From JBEEPE01 sp041191265 (GTDB lineage: Bacteria; Verrucomicrobiota; Verrucomicrobiia; Chthoniobacterales; Chthoniobacteraceae), in the NCBI GenBank assembly GCA_041191265.1, contig JBEEPE010000153.1:1-8757 (forward strand): a stretch of 8,757 nucleotides of DNA, given 5' to 3'. The notes under the pieces were generated by a model, which was not told the DNA's origin, did not search any database, and saw nothing but the letters and a program-made list of their open reading frames with translations. Made by a program: the position numbers and the translations under genes. This document shows, in pieces, positions 1 through 6,676 of this stretch. Within the stretch, counting starts at the first letter, position 1; every line of letters starts with the position of its first letter.

Positions 1-26
1 CGGGTGGTAAATGCGTGGGGGGAAGA

Positions 27-45
27 AGCGGGTTGAAAACCCGCT
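27..45 (-). terminator. Stem-loop, possible terminator of the Dabb gene
   Basis: An 8-bp perfect inverted repeat (AGCGGGTT / AACCCGCT) encloses a 3-nt loop. Read on the minus strand it lies about 31 nt beyond the stop codon of the Dabb gene and is followed by a short pyrimidine run (TCTTCCCCCC) rather than a clean T tract. That makes it a weak intrinsic terminator at best. A second small hairpin (CTCTC-CTT-GAGAG, 44-56) overlaps its right arm, so the two cannot form together. It could equally serve an unseen plus-strand gene entering from the left, although no T tract follows on that strand either. Confidence 0.4.
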
Positions 46-76
46 CTCCTTGAGAGGGGGGGGCGAGTGTGTGTGG

Positions 77-388
77 TTACATCTCGCAGTCGTGGTCGCA
101 GACGATGACGCGTTCAAGGCGTGGGACGACTTTTTCGACGGCGGCTTGGTGGATGGGGTGTGGGAGGTAAGCGTCGCGGGCGGCGGGGCTTTCGAAGAGC
201 ATCACAAAGCTGTGCGTGAAGCCGTCGCTGAGGCCTTCGGTGCTGTTATTGACGCCCCAGGTGAGGTTGAGAATTCCGGGGATTTGTTTTGGCAGGTTCT
301 CGATGATGTTCCAGACGTCGGCGATGTCGGCGGGGGTGCAGGAATCTTTGAACTTAAAGAAGGCGATATGTTTGGTTCTGGTGGCCAT
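77..388 (-). CDS. Dabb (stress-responsive A/B barrel) family protein
   Basis: A 103-residue protein that is a full-length single Dabb domain, the dimeric alpha/beta-barrel fold related to antibiotic-biosynthesis monooxygenases. The family pattern is visible end to end: an N-terminal strand KHIAFFKFK with the typical histidine, the mid-region PGILNLTWGVN, then GFTHSFVMLFES, then RDAYLPHPIHQAAVEKVVP, and an acidic C-terminal tail. Such proteins are usually cytoplasmic and many have no known substrate, so no reaction is assigned. I chose the ATG at 388 over the in-frame TTG at 394, which would add only two residues. Neither has a good Shine-Dalgarno sequence. The gene is transcribed away from the antiporter gene, so the two share the intergenic region 389-551. 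Nothing indicates a functional link between them. Confidence 0.85.
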   Translation of the reverse strand: MATRTKHIAFFKFKDSCTPADIADVWNIIENLPKQIPGILNLTWGVNNSTEGLSDGFTHSFVMLFESPAARDAYLPHPIHQAAVEKVVPRLERVIVCDHDCEM

Positions 389-434
389 GGGCAAATCGTG
401 GGGAAAAGGACGTGGGCTGTGAAACCTGATTTAC

Positions 435-474
435 GGGACGGGTTGAGAATGTGGGGGACGGGTTGCGGATTGTG
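435..474. repeat. Two direct repeats 20 bp apart in the divergent intergenic region
   Basis: The 11-mer GGGACGGGTTG occurs at 435-445 and again at 455-465. Similarity continues beyond it (GAGAATGTG against GCGGATTGTG), giving two imperfect 20-bp units in tandem. The period is close to two helical turns, which would place both copies on the same face of the DNA. They lie between the start of the Dabb gene and the start of the antiporter gene, where an operator would be expected. Binding by a regulator is an inference; a chance duplication in G-rich DNA is the alternative. Confidence 0.6.
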
Positions 475-534
475 GATGTTGGTTGGGGGGTGATTGGGCT
501 CGGGTCGTGTTCGGGCTTTTCTCGAGCGTTGGTC

Positions 535-542
535 GGAGAGAG
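535..542 (+). promoter_or_regulatory. Ribosome binding site deciding the antiporter start
   Basis: The purine run GGAGAGAG ends 9 nt before the ATG at 552. It is the best Shine-Dalgarno match near any candidate start of the antiporter gene, and it favours 552 over the upstream TTG at 483 and the downstream ATG at 597. Confidence 0.6.
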
Positions 543-551
543 TTTTTGGTG

Positions 552-2273
552 ATGTTGGTTACGGGAATCCCATGGGTAACGGTGGCGGCGACGGGGATGG
601 CGCCGTTTTTTAGTCTCTTGGCGCTGGTGCTTGTGGTGGCGGTGTTTGTGTCGCTTCTGATGGTGCGGATGCGGCAGAGTTTGCTGGCTGGATATTTTTT
701 GAGTGGGGTGTTGATTGCGAACAGCGGTGCGTTGGGTTTGGTGGGGATTCCTGCGCATGACCCGTTGATTGGGCACCTTGGCGAGGTTGGAGTGATTCTT
801 CTGATGTTCACATTGGGGCTCGAGTTTTCATTTTCAGAACTCGCGCATTTGTGGAGGTTTGCGGTGATGGGTGGCGGGTTTCAGGTTGCGCTTACGGCGG
901 GGTTGGTGGCCCTCGTTGCGCGGGGTGCGGGCATGGGTTGGCCGGAGGCGGTGGTGACGGCGTTTGCGGTCGCTTTGAGTTCGACGGCCGTCGCGGTGAA
1001 GTCGTTTCAGGAGATGGGGCGAGCGGATAGTCCGGGGGCGCGGTTGGCATTGGGAGTGGGGTTATTTCAGGACATCTTGGTGGTGTTTTTTTTGTTGGTG
1101 TTACCGTCGTTGTACGGGGAGGTGGGGGGAGCGAGTGGAGGTCTGATTTGGGCGGTGGGGAAGGGGGTGATTTTTCTCGGGGCCGCGGTATTGCTTGCGC
1201 GGTATGGGAATACGCCGTTGCTGCATGCGGTCGCACGCACGCGCAGTCGCGAACTGTTTACGCTGACGGCGTTTGGGATTTGCGCAGCGGTGGCGCTGAT
1301 TGCGGAGGGGATGCAGCTGAGCCTCGCGCTGGGTGCGTTTGCGGCGGGGTTGGTGTTGAGCGAATCGATTTATTCGCACCGGATTATGGGGGATATCCAG
1401 CCGTTTAAGGACTTGTTCCTCACGATTTTTTTTATCTCGGTTGGATTGATGATTGATCTTTCGGTGGTGGCTTCGGATTTCGGAATCATCGTGGCTGGGA
1501 CCGTTGTGTTGATGGGGGTGAAGGCGTTGATTGTGCGTGGGGTGGCGCGTTTTTTGGAGATGGGCTGGCGGTCGGGTTGGATGGGCGCGGTGAGTCTGGC
1601 GAGCACGGGAGAGTTTTCGTTGGTGTTGATGCGCAAGGCGGGGGCGATTCGTCCGTTTGATCCGCGGCTCGAGCAGATTCTACTGGCTTGCACGGTATTG
1701 AGCATGGCGGCAGTGCCAGCGTTGTTACGTTGGGTGCGCTCGTTTTCCGAGACGCGTTCCACTCCGCGTTTGCCCGATCTTGATCCGCGTCATCCGCGGA
1801 CGTTGCGTGAGCATGCGATCATTTGCGGGTACGGTCCTGTGGGTTGCCGTTTGAATGAGGCGCTTCGGTTGAGCGGGGTTTCGACGTTGGTGTTAGACTT
1901 GAATGCTGACACGGTGCGCCGATTGCGTAACGAGGGGCAGCCGGTTCTGTTTGCGGATGCCTCGCATTTTGAGGCATTGCAGTTGGCAGGGGTTGAGCAC
2001 GCGAGGTTGGTGGCTTTTACGTTTCCTGCGGTGGCAGTGACATTGGCGGCTTTGCCGGAGGTGCGTGAGAGGAACGCGGGCATTGTGGTGTTTGCCCGAG
2101 CAAAGTTTGAGGGCGATGCGGAGGCGCTTCGTGAGCGTGATGTGCGGGTGATTCACGATGAGCGGGAGAGCGCGGTGGCGATGATTGAGAGTGTGTTTTG
2201 CGTGTATGAAAATGCTGGGCTCACGCGGGAGGAGATTTTGAGGGTGACGGATGGTTCTCGGTCAGGGCGGTGA
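552..2273 (+). CDS. CPA2/Kef-type cation:proton antiporter with RCK (TrkA-N) domain
   Basis: A 573-residue inner-membrane antiporter of the monovalent cation:proton antiporter-2 family, closest in layout to YbaL/KefB/KefC. Residues about 15-395 form a long series of hydrophobic segments with family motifs: LAGYFLSGVLIA, LGEVGVILLMFTLGLEFS, the LSSTAVAVKS segment (142-151), LFQDILVV with the Gln-Asp pair (173-174), LALGAFAAGLVLSES, FKDLFLTIFFISVGLMIDL, and TGEFS (352-356). A cytoplasmic Rossmann domain follows, with GYGPVG at 426-431 and an acidic residue after the second strand (LVLDLN), which in RCK domains favours NAD(H)-type ligands. The length is similar to E. coli YbaL (about 558). The likely role is K+ or Na+/H+ exchange gated by nucleotide; the ion cannot be told from sequence. 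The start at 552 is chosen for its ribosome binding site; the TTG at 483 and ATG at 597 are alternatives. The gene seems to stand alone, with 162 bases before the next one. Confidence 0.9.
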   Translation: MLVTGIPWVTVAATGMAPFFSLLALVLVVAVFVSLLMVRMRQSLLAGYFLSGVLIANSGALGLVGIPAHDPLIGHLGEVGVILLMFTLGLEFSFSELAHLWRFAVMGGGFQVALTAGLVALVARGAGMGWPEAVVTAFAVALSSTAVAVKSFQEMGRADSPGARLALGVGLFQDILVVFFLLVLPSLYGEVGGASGGLIWAVGKGVIFLGAAVLLARYGNTPLLHAVARTRSRELFTLTAFGICAAVALIAEGMQLSLALGAFAAGLVLSESIYSHRIMGDIQPFKDLFLTIFFISVGLMIDLSVVASDFGIIVAGTVVLMGVKALIVRGVARFLEMGWRSGWMGAVSLASTGEFSLVLMRKAGAIRPFDPRLEQILLACTVLSMAAVPALLRWVRSFSETRSTPRLPDLDPRHPRTLREHAIICGYGPVGCRLNEALRLSGVSTLVLDLNADTVRRLRNEGQPVLFADASHFEALQLAGVEHARLVAFTFPAVAVTLAALPEVRERNAGIVVFARAKFEGDAEALRERDVRVIHDERESAVAMIESVFCVYENAGLTREEILRVTDGSRSGR

Positions 2274-2435
2274 ACTGTGTTTAATCCTGCGCAGAGTCGA
2301 GGCTCGGCGTGGGTAGCGCGGAAGGGGATGGGGAGTCAAAAGTGCCAACTGGCGGTTTCTTGTGCCTGTCCGATAACGCATAAAAAATGTCGACAGTTGA
2401 GGGGGGGTTCTTGCTTAGGGTGTGGGGGTTGTCAT

Positions 2436-3563
2436 ATGTCCAAAAAAATTCGTATAGCGGTCGTGGGCCTCGGATTCGGGGCGGAGTTTATTCCTATTTG
2501 GCAGCGTCATCCGTTGACGGAGTGTGTGGCGGTTTGCCAGCGGAATCCGGAGAAGCTGGAAGCGGTGGCGAACGAGTTTGGGGTAGCGAAGCGGTACGCG
2601 GATTTTCGGGAGTTACTGAAAGATCCCGAAGTGGATGCGGTGCACATTAACTCACCGATTCCGGATCATGGTTGGATGAGCATTGAGGCGTTGAAGGCGG
2701 GCAAGCACGTGGCTTGTACGGTGCCGATGGCGACGTCGGTGGAGGAGTGTTTGGAGATTATCCGTTTGTGTGACAGTACGGGGCTGCGGTACATGATGAT
2801 GGAGACGGTGGTGTACAGTCGTGAGTTCCTGTTTATGAAGGATTTGTACGAGCGAGGTGAGTTGGGGAGGATTCAGTTTTTGCAGGCGAGCCATCAGCAG
2901 GACATGGATGGTTGGCCGAACTACTGGCCAGGGTTACCGCCGATGCACTATGCAACGCACTGTGTAGGTCCGGTGTTGGGGTTGCCGAAGCGGGACGCGG
3001 AGTATGTGAGTTGTTTTGGGTCGGGATTGATTCGGGACGAGTTGGTGGGGCATTACGGGTCTCCGTTTGCGGTTGAGACGGCGCACATTAAGATGGCGGG
3101 TTCGGATTTGTCGGCGCGGGTGTATCGGAGTTTGTTTGATACGGCGCGTCAGTATCGGGAGAGCATTGATGTCTATGGGTCGAAGAAATCGGTGGAGTGG
3201 CCGCTGGTGGAGCATAAGCCGTTGATTTTGCATACGGCGAAGAGAGCGGAGGCGGAGATACCAGAGGAGGTGACGGCCCCTGACTTTGCGCATTTGTTGC
3301 CTGCTGAGATTCAGCGGTTTACGACGCGCGGGGTTTACGATTCGGACGACAACCAGCATTTGAGCTTCACGCAGGGTGCTGGGCACGGGGGGAGTCATCC
3401 GCATTTGGCGAATGAGTTTGCGCAGGCGCTGGCAGCGGGGCGCGAGCCATGGCCGAATGCGCGCCAGTCGGCTAACTGGACGTGCACGGGCATTTTGGCG
3501 CATCAGAGTGCGTTGGAGGGTGGTAAGTTGATGGCGTTGCCGAAGGAAACAGTTTCCGTGTAA
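2436..3563 (+). CDS. Gfo/Idh/MocA family oxidoreductase with atypical TVP in place of EKP
   Basis: A 375-residue, normally sized Gfo/Idh/MocA protein. The N-terminal Rossmann domain (about 4-120) starts IRIAVVGLGFGAEF with the dinucleotide-binding glycines at 11-15, followed by the usual strands EKLEAVANEFGV, YADFRELLKDPEVDAVHINSPIPDH and EALKAGKHV. The C-terminal alpha/beta domain (about 125-375) includes the helix SREFLFMKDLYERGELG, MHYATHCVGPVL (170-181) and GGSHPHLANEFAQAL near the end. Most members act on sugars or other polyols with NAD(P). Here the position of the catalytic EKP motif reads CTVP (94-97), so the conserved lysine is a valine and ordinary dehydrogenase chemistry is doubtful. 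The substrate is unknown. The reading frame is open back to 2277, but the ATG at 2436 begins exactly at the family's N-terminus, with only a G-run (2424-2428) as ribosome binding site. Flanking gaps on both sides suggest a single-gene unit. Confidence 0.88.
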   Translation: MSKKIRIAVVGLGFGAEFIPIWQRHPLTECVAVCQRNPEKLEAVANEFGVAKRYADFRELLKDPEVDAVHINSPIPDHGWMSIEALKAGKHVACTVPMATSVEECLEIIRLCDSTGLRYMMMETVVYSREFLFMKDLYERGELGRIQFLQASHQQDMDGWPNYWPGLPPMHYATHCVGPVLGLPKRDAEYVSCFGSGLIRDELVGHYGSPFAVETAHIKMAGSDLSARVYRSLFDTARQYRESIDVYGSKKSVEWPLVEHKPLILHTAKRAEAEIPEEVTAPDFAHLLPAEIQRFTTRGVYDSDDNQHLSFTQGAGHGGSHPHLANEFAQALAAGREPWPNARQSANWTCTGILAHQSALEGGKLMALPKETVSV

Positions 3564-3580
3564 GGGGCGAGATTGAGTTG

Positions 3581-3608
3581 CGGGGCATGCGTTGTTTGCG
3601 CTGCCCCG
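3581..3608 (+). terminator. GC-rich stem-loop after the oxidoreductase gene, without a T tract
   Basis: A 7-bp perfect stem (CGGGGCA / TGCCCCG) begins 17 nt after the oxidoreductase stop codon. It can extend inward by three more GC pairs if one T is bulged out. A G-rich run follows instead of T residues, so it does not meet the intrinsic-terminator pattern. It may act as a 3'-end stabilising structure, a pause site, or nothing. Confidence 0.35.
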
Positions 3609-3650
3609 AGGCGGGGGGGTGTGGTGGTTGGAGTTGGGTGAGCGTTGCTA

Positions 3651-3679
3651 TTGGTTTGGCGGAGGGGACTGTGTATGTT
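3651..3679 (+). promoter_or_regulatory. Weak sigma-70-like promoter candidate for the kdsA-lpt operon
   Basis: TTGGTT (3651-3656) and TATGTT (3674-3679) are separated by 17 bp and lie 33 nt before the kdsA start, in the only gap ahead of the cluster. The match is 3/6 to the -35 consensus and 4/6 to the -10 consensus, so this is a placement guess rather than a firm call. Confidence 0.27.
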
Positions 3680-3712
3680 TACGAATCAGTACCGAGTTCA
3701 TCTTAAACATCC

Positions 3713-4540
3713 ATGAGTCACTCTCTTCCGCCTCCTCTTGCGATTGGAAACGTTCAACTTGGGGGCGATCGGCCGCTCTTTATTCTTGGGCCGTGTGTTA
3801 TTGAGTCGGAGGAATTTACGTGGAAAATGGCCCGTGCGTTGGGTCAGGTCTGCGGTTCGTTGGGGGCGCAGTTCGTGTTTAAGGCGTCGTACGACAAGGC
3901 GAACCGGACGTCGGTGAAGAGTTTCCGAGGACCGGGAGTGGAGGAGGGGTGTCGGTTATTGGGGGAGATTGGAAAGGAGTTGGGGGTACCGGTCACGACG
4001 GATGTTCATAGTCCTGAGGAGGCGGCGGTTGCGGCGCGATGGGTGGATGTTCTGCAGATTCCGGCGTTTTTGTGTCGTCAGACGGATTTGATTGAGGCGG
4101 CGGCGCGGACGGGGCGGGTGGTGAATGTGAAGAAGGGGCAGTTTTTGGCACCTCAGGATGTGCGGAATATTGCGGTGAAGTTGGAGTCGTTTGGGTGTGA
4201 CCGATATTTTTTCACCGAGCGCGGGGTTAGTTTTGGGTACAATAATTTGGTGGCGGATATGCGGAGTCTGTTTTGGATGAGGGAGTTGGGGTATCGGGTT
4301 GTGTTTGATGCGACGCATTCGGTGCAGCGGCCTGGGGGGGGAGGGGATCGGACGTCTGGCGACGGGGTTTTGGCCCCGGTTCTTGCGCGGGCGGCGGTCG
4401 CGGCGGGATGCGATGGTGTGTTTATTGAGACGCACGAGAATCCGTCGGAGGCGATGTCGGATGGGCCCAACCAGATTCCTTTGGCGGAGTTGGGCGGGTT
4501 GTTGGGCAAGTTACAGTCGATTCATTCGTTGGTGGTATGA
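3713..4540 (+). CDS. kdsA: 3-deoxy-8-phosphooctulonate synthase (KDO-8-phosphate synthase)
   Basis: A 275-residue cytoplasmic enzyme that condenses phosphoenolpyruvate with arabinose 5-phosphate to give KDO 8-phosphate, the precursor of the LPS inner-core sugar. The family signatures are clear: ILGPCVIESEE (24-34), FKASYDKANRTS (56-67), FRGPGVEEG (71-79), TTDVHSPEEA, LQIPAFLCRQTDL (114-126), VNVKKGQFLAP (138-147), FTERGVSFGYNNLVADM, FDATHSVQ (198-205), FIETHENP (237-244) and SDGPNQIPL (249-257). Cys28, His202, Glu239 and Asp250 are the four ligand positions of the metal-dependent class; E. coli KdsA has Asn at the Cys position. The loop after HSVQ (206-219) is glycine-rich and lacks the usual SGGxRE. 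Length is close to E. coli's 284. The ATG at 3713 has no visible Shine-Dalgarno sequence. The stop overlaps the next start by 4 nt (ATGA), which marks it as first gene of the LPS operon. Confidence 0.95.
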   Translation: MSHSLPPPLAIGNVQLGGDRPLFILGPCVIESEEFTWKMARALGQVCGSLGAQFVFKASYDKANRTSVKSFRGPGVEEGCRLLGEIGKELGVPVTTDVHSPEEAAVAARWVDVLQIPAFLCRQTDLIEAAARTGRVVNVKKGQFLAPQDVRNIAVKLESFGCDRYFFTERGVSFGYNNLVADMRSLFWMRELGYRVVFDATHSVQRPGGGGDRTSGDGVLAPVLARAAVAAGCDGVFIETHENPSEAMSDGPNQIPLAELGGLLGKLQSIHSLVV

Positions 4541-5040
4541 TGAGGTGGTGGTTCAGAGAGTGGACGGTGGGTGTGGCGCTTCTGGGGACTGTTGGTTTCT
4601 GCGAGGAGAAGGGGGACCGTCCGTTGGAGATTCCCTTGGTGAGGGGCGAGGATTCGCTTGGGGTGGTGATTCCGGAGCACCGGTTGGATGGGACGTTAAA
4701 GAGTCGGTTTTCGTTGGCGGTGGCGCGGTTGGTGGAGGGGAGTTGGGTTGAGGTGGAGCGGAGTCTTTTCGAGTCGGTCGGGAAGGATGGGGGGGTGGAG
4801 GTGAAGGTGAAGCTGGATTTGGCGCAGTTGGATTTGGCGACTCGGCGGATTCGTTCCGAGGCGAAGGTGGTGGTGGTGACGCCGCAGTATGAGGTGATTT
4901 CGGTGGGGATGGATTTTGATTGGGCAAAGAAGGAGGGGGATTTGAAGGGGCCGGTGACGATGACCTTTTCCAAGCAGGCGCGTTTGGGAAGCGGTGCGGC
5001 TCGTCCGGCGGGTGAAGTGGGCAAAAATGAACGGAAATGA
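4537..5040 (+). CDS. LptC-like LPS export periplasmic protein
   Basis: A 167-residue protein with a short N-terminal hydrophobic segment (about 4-21, preceded by Arg residues) that could be a membrane anchor or signal peptide. A predicted all-beta region follows. It resembles the single OstA/LptC-type domain: alternating polar/hydrophobic strands at 44-75, 86-116 and 118-146, ending in a strand-like DFDWAKKEGDLKGPVTMTF pattern. In E. coli, LptC is anchored in the inner membrane and passes LPS from LptBFG to LptA. The call rests on this pattern, on length (E. coli LptC is 191), and on position directly before the lptA-like and lptB genes. Sequence conservation alone would not carry it. It starts inside the kdsA stop codon (ATGA overlap), so it is probably translationally coupled. 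A second ATG at 4540 is possible. The C-terminal 20 residues look disordered. No lipobox is seen despite Cys22. Confidence 0.65.
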   Translation: MMRWWFREWTVGVALLGTVGFCEEKGDRPLEIPLVRGEDSLGVVIPEHRLDGTLKSRFSLAVARLVEGSWVEVERSLFESVGKDGGVEVKVKLDLAQLDLATRRIRSEAKVVVVTPQYEVISVGMDFDWAKKEGDLKGPVTMTFSKQARLGSGAARPAGEVGKNERK

Positions 5041-5047
5041 GTGCTTT

Positions 5048-5740
5048 ATGATTGAGAGATTGATTGGCGTTACTGCGATTGGGTTGGTGTGCGCTGCGAG
5101 TGCTATGGGCCAGAGTGGGGCGAAGGCTGACTTGCAGAAGGGGTCTGGGATTGCCTCAAGCGAGGACCGAGCGGTGGAACCGCAGCCCATGCAGATTCAG
5201 GCGGAGGGGGGGATGCGATTGGAGCAGGCAAAGGGGTACGGACGCTTTTTTGGAGGTGTAATTTTGATTAGCCCGATGGATGGGGTGGTGATGAACGCGA
5301 AGGAGTTGGAGGTGTATTTTGAGGCGGCGCCGGAGCAAGGGGCGGGTGAGAAGGAGAAAAAGGGGGGGGATGTGCGGGCAAAAGCGCCTGATTCGAAGCA
5401 GGAGAAAGTAGCGGCGGATGGGTTGCGGCAAGTTGTTGCGACGGGTGAGGTTGCGATTGTTCAGGAACGGAAGCGAGCTGATGGGGTGTTGGAGCGATCG
5501 GTAGCAAAGGCGCACCGAGCGGTTTACGAGGCCTCCAGCGGTAACGTGACATTGACGGGGTGGCCTCAGGTGAAGAACGGGGAAAACGTTGTTTCTGCGT
5601 TGAGTGAGGACACCGTGATTGTGATGAATGAGAAGGGGGTTTTGGATGTGCAGGGCAAGGCGAAGGGCGCGTTTGTTCGGGATGCCTCGGGTCTGAAAAA
5701 GAGTGAAAAGGCGGGTGCGACGGGGGGGCGGGCGCAGTGA
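5048..5740 (+). CDS. lptA: LptA-like LPS transport periplasmic protein (OstA domain)
   Basis: A 230-residue periplasmic protein. Residues 1-19 form a signal peptide (hydrophobic core IGVTAIGLVCAA, cleavage likely after ASA). An OstA/LptA-type beta-jellyroll follows in two halves. The first (about 47-92) has MQIQAEGGMRLEQAKGYGRF, FGGVILISP and MNAKELEVYF. The second (about 125-207) has QVVATGEVAIVQ, AKAHRAVYEASSGNVTLTG and WPQVKNGENVVSALSEDTVIV. These repeated A-x-G-x-V / Y-x-x-x-S-G-x-V-x-L-x-G strands are typical of LptA, which bridges the periplasm to deliver LPS to the outer membrane. Between the halves lies a charged, low-complexity stretch (about 93-124) not expected in short LptAs. Candidate starts are 4994, 5027 and 5048; 5048 gives the cleanest signal peptide and lies 7 nt past the upstream stop. 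The stop overlaps the lptB start by 4 nt. Confidence 0.8.
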   Translation: MIERLIGVTAIGLVCAASAMGQSGAKADLQKGSGIASSEDRAVEPQPMQIQAEGGMRLEQAKGYGRFFGGVILISPMDGVVMNAKELEVYFEAAPEQGAGEKEKKGGDVRAKAPDSKQEKVAADGLRQVVATGEVAIVQERKRADGVLERSVAKAHRAVYEASSGNVTLTGWPQVKNGENVVSALSEDTVIVMNEKGVLDVQGKAKGAFVRDASGLKKSEKAGATGGRAQ

Positions 5741-6480
5741 GTGCGGATAGTGAGGGGGCTGCGTTGTTGCGGGCGGAGGGTTTGGTGAAGGTTTACGGGC
5801 AGCGTGCGGTGGTGAACGGGGTCGATTTGGAGGTTAAGCCTGGTGAGATTGTGGGAATTTTGGGGCCGAACGGGGCTGGGAAGACGACGACTTTTTACAT
5901 GATTGTGGGGTTGGTTCGACCCGATGGGGGGAGTGTGTGGTTTCAGGGGCGTGAAGTTACTGGGATGCCGATGCATCTTCGTGCGCGGATGGGGATGGGC
6001 TATTTACCGCAGGAGGAGTCGATTTTTCGTCGATTGACGGTTGAGGAAAACTTGATGGCGGTGTTGGAGACGACGGAGTTGGGACGTGTGGCGAGACGGG
6101 AGCGGTGTGGGGAGTTGTTGGAGCAGTTTGGGATCACGCATGTGGCCCGTCAGCCCGCGCTCACGCTGTCGGGCGGCGAGAAGCGTCGATTGACGATTGC
6201 GCGTTCGTTGGTCACGCAGCCGTCGCTCCTGATGTTGGATGAGCCGTTTTCGGGGGTGGATCCGATTGCGGTGGCGGATGTGCAGGAGATTGTGGTTGGG
6301 CTGCGTCGGCAGGGGTTGGCGATTTTGATCACGGACCACAACGTTCGCGAGACACTGTCGATTGTTGACCGCGCGTACCTGATTTATGAGGGGCGTGTGC
6401 AAACGCAGGGAGATAAGGAGTTTTTAGTGAATGATCCCGTGGCGCGGCGTGTGTACCTCGGGGAGTCGTTCCAGATTTGA
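5737..6480 (+). CDS. lptB: LPS export ABC transporter ATP-binding protein LptB
   Basis: A 247-residue cytoplasmic ATPase that drives extraction of LPS from the inner membrane as part of LptB2FG. All ABC motifs are intact: Walker A GPNGAGKT (43-50), Q-loop GYLPQEES (Gln92), signature LSGGE (144-148), Walker B LLMLDEP (164-170), D-loop GVD, and switch histidine His201 in ITDHNVRETL. The strings LDEPFSGVDPIAV, ITDHNVRETLSIVDRAYLIYEGR and the tail DPVARRVYLGESF separate LptB from the related branched-chain amino-acid transporter ATPases. E. coli LptB is 241 residues. The start is a GTG whose last two bases belong to the lptA-like stop codon (GTGA), implying translational coupling. LptF and LptG are not in this window. 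It is the last gene of the cluster, and no clear terminator follows before the porin leader. Confidence 0.95.
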   Translation: MSADSEGAALLRAEGLVKVYGQRAVVNGVDLEVKPGEIVGILGPNGAGKTTTFYMIVGLVRPDGGSVWFQGREVTGMPMHLRARMGMGYLPQEESIFRRLTVEENLMAVLETTELGRVARRERCGELLEQFGITHVARQPALTLSGGEKRRLTIARSLVTQPSLLMLDEPFSGVDPIAVADVQEIVVGLRRQGLAILITDHNVRETLSIVDRAYLIYEGRVQTQGDKEFLVNDPVARRVYLGESFQI

Positions 6481-6613
6481 TTGGCGGTTTTTGAGCAGAG
6501 GAGGGGATTTTCTGCGCTGATTTGGTCAGTTGAGGGTGAGATTTCGCTCGGGCACAGGCTCCAGAGGAGAGGGTGCTTTCACAAGTAATTCGTTTGGAGG
6601 CATTTGTGATACA

Positions 6614-6629
6614 TGGCATGCTCCTTGTT
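6614..6629 (+). promoter_or_regulatory. Sigma-54-like element before the first porin
   Basis: TGGCATG-N4-TTGTT has the spacing of a -24/-12 promoter (consensus TGGCACR-N4-TTGCW). It matches the -24 GG but has T instead of C at -12. The GG lies 85 nt before the porin start, nearly the same distance as a similar element before the second porin. The hexamer GATACA just upstream could instead be a sigma-70 -10 box, but no -35 box stands at the right distance. Confidence 0.25.
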
Positions 6630-6652
6630 ACTGTTGTGGACGTGCCCTGCAT

Positions 6653-6666
6653 CCGGGGATTCCCGG
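6653..6666 (+). other. Small stem-loop in the first porin leader
   Basis: CCGGG-GATT-CCCGG can fold into a 5-bp GC stem 34 nt before the porin start codon. It may stabilise the leader RNA. No equivalent is seen before the second porin. Confidence 0.3.
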
Positions 6667-6676
6667 TTTGGGGGCA

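Noticed and set aside
56..64. G-runs here and elsewhere as possible G-quadruplexes
   Set aside because: Runs of four to eight G are frequent throughout this G-biased strand, and I saw no cluster of four evenly spaced runs standing out from that background.
11..493. Long plus-strand open frame across the Dabb gene
   Set aside because: It is antisense to a well-supported Dabb protein, its translation is Gly/Val/Asp-rich without family features, and it arises from the biased composition.
2360..2386. Possible promoter TTGTGC...TAAAAA before the oxidoreductase
   Set aside because: The spacer is only 15 bp and the -35 match is poor, so I would not annotate it.
2277..2435. N-terminal extension of the oxidoreductase with several Cys-x-x-Cys pairs
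   Set aside because: The extension has no membrane or signal character, and its Cys/Gly clusters come from G/T-rich intergenic DNA. The protein family begins at the ATG at 2436.
3592..3804. Small open frame starting in the gap before kdsA
   Set aside because: It overlaps the kdsA start in another frame and shows no protein-like pattern or ribosome site.
6493..6520. Weak inverted repeat after lptB as a terminator
   Set aside because: Only about four or five pairs close a 12-nt loop and no T tract follows.
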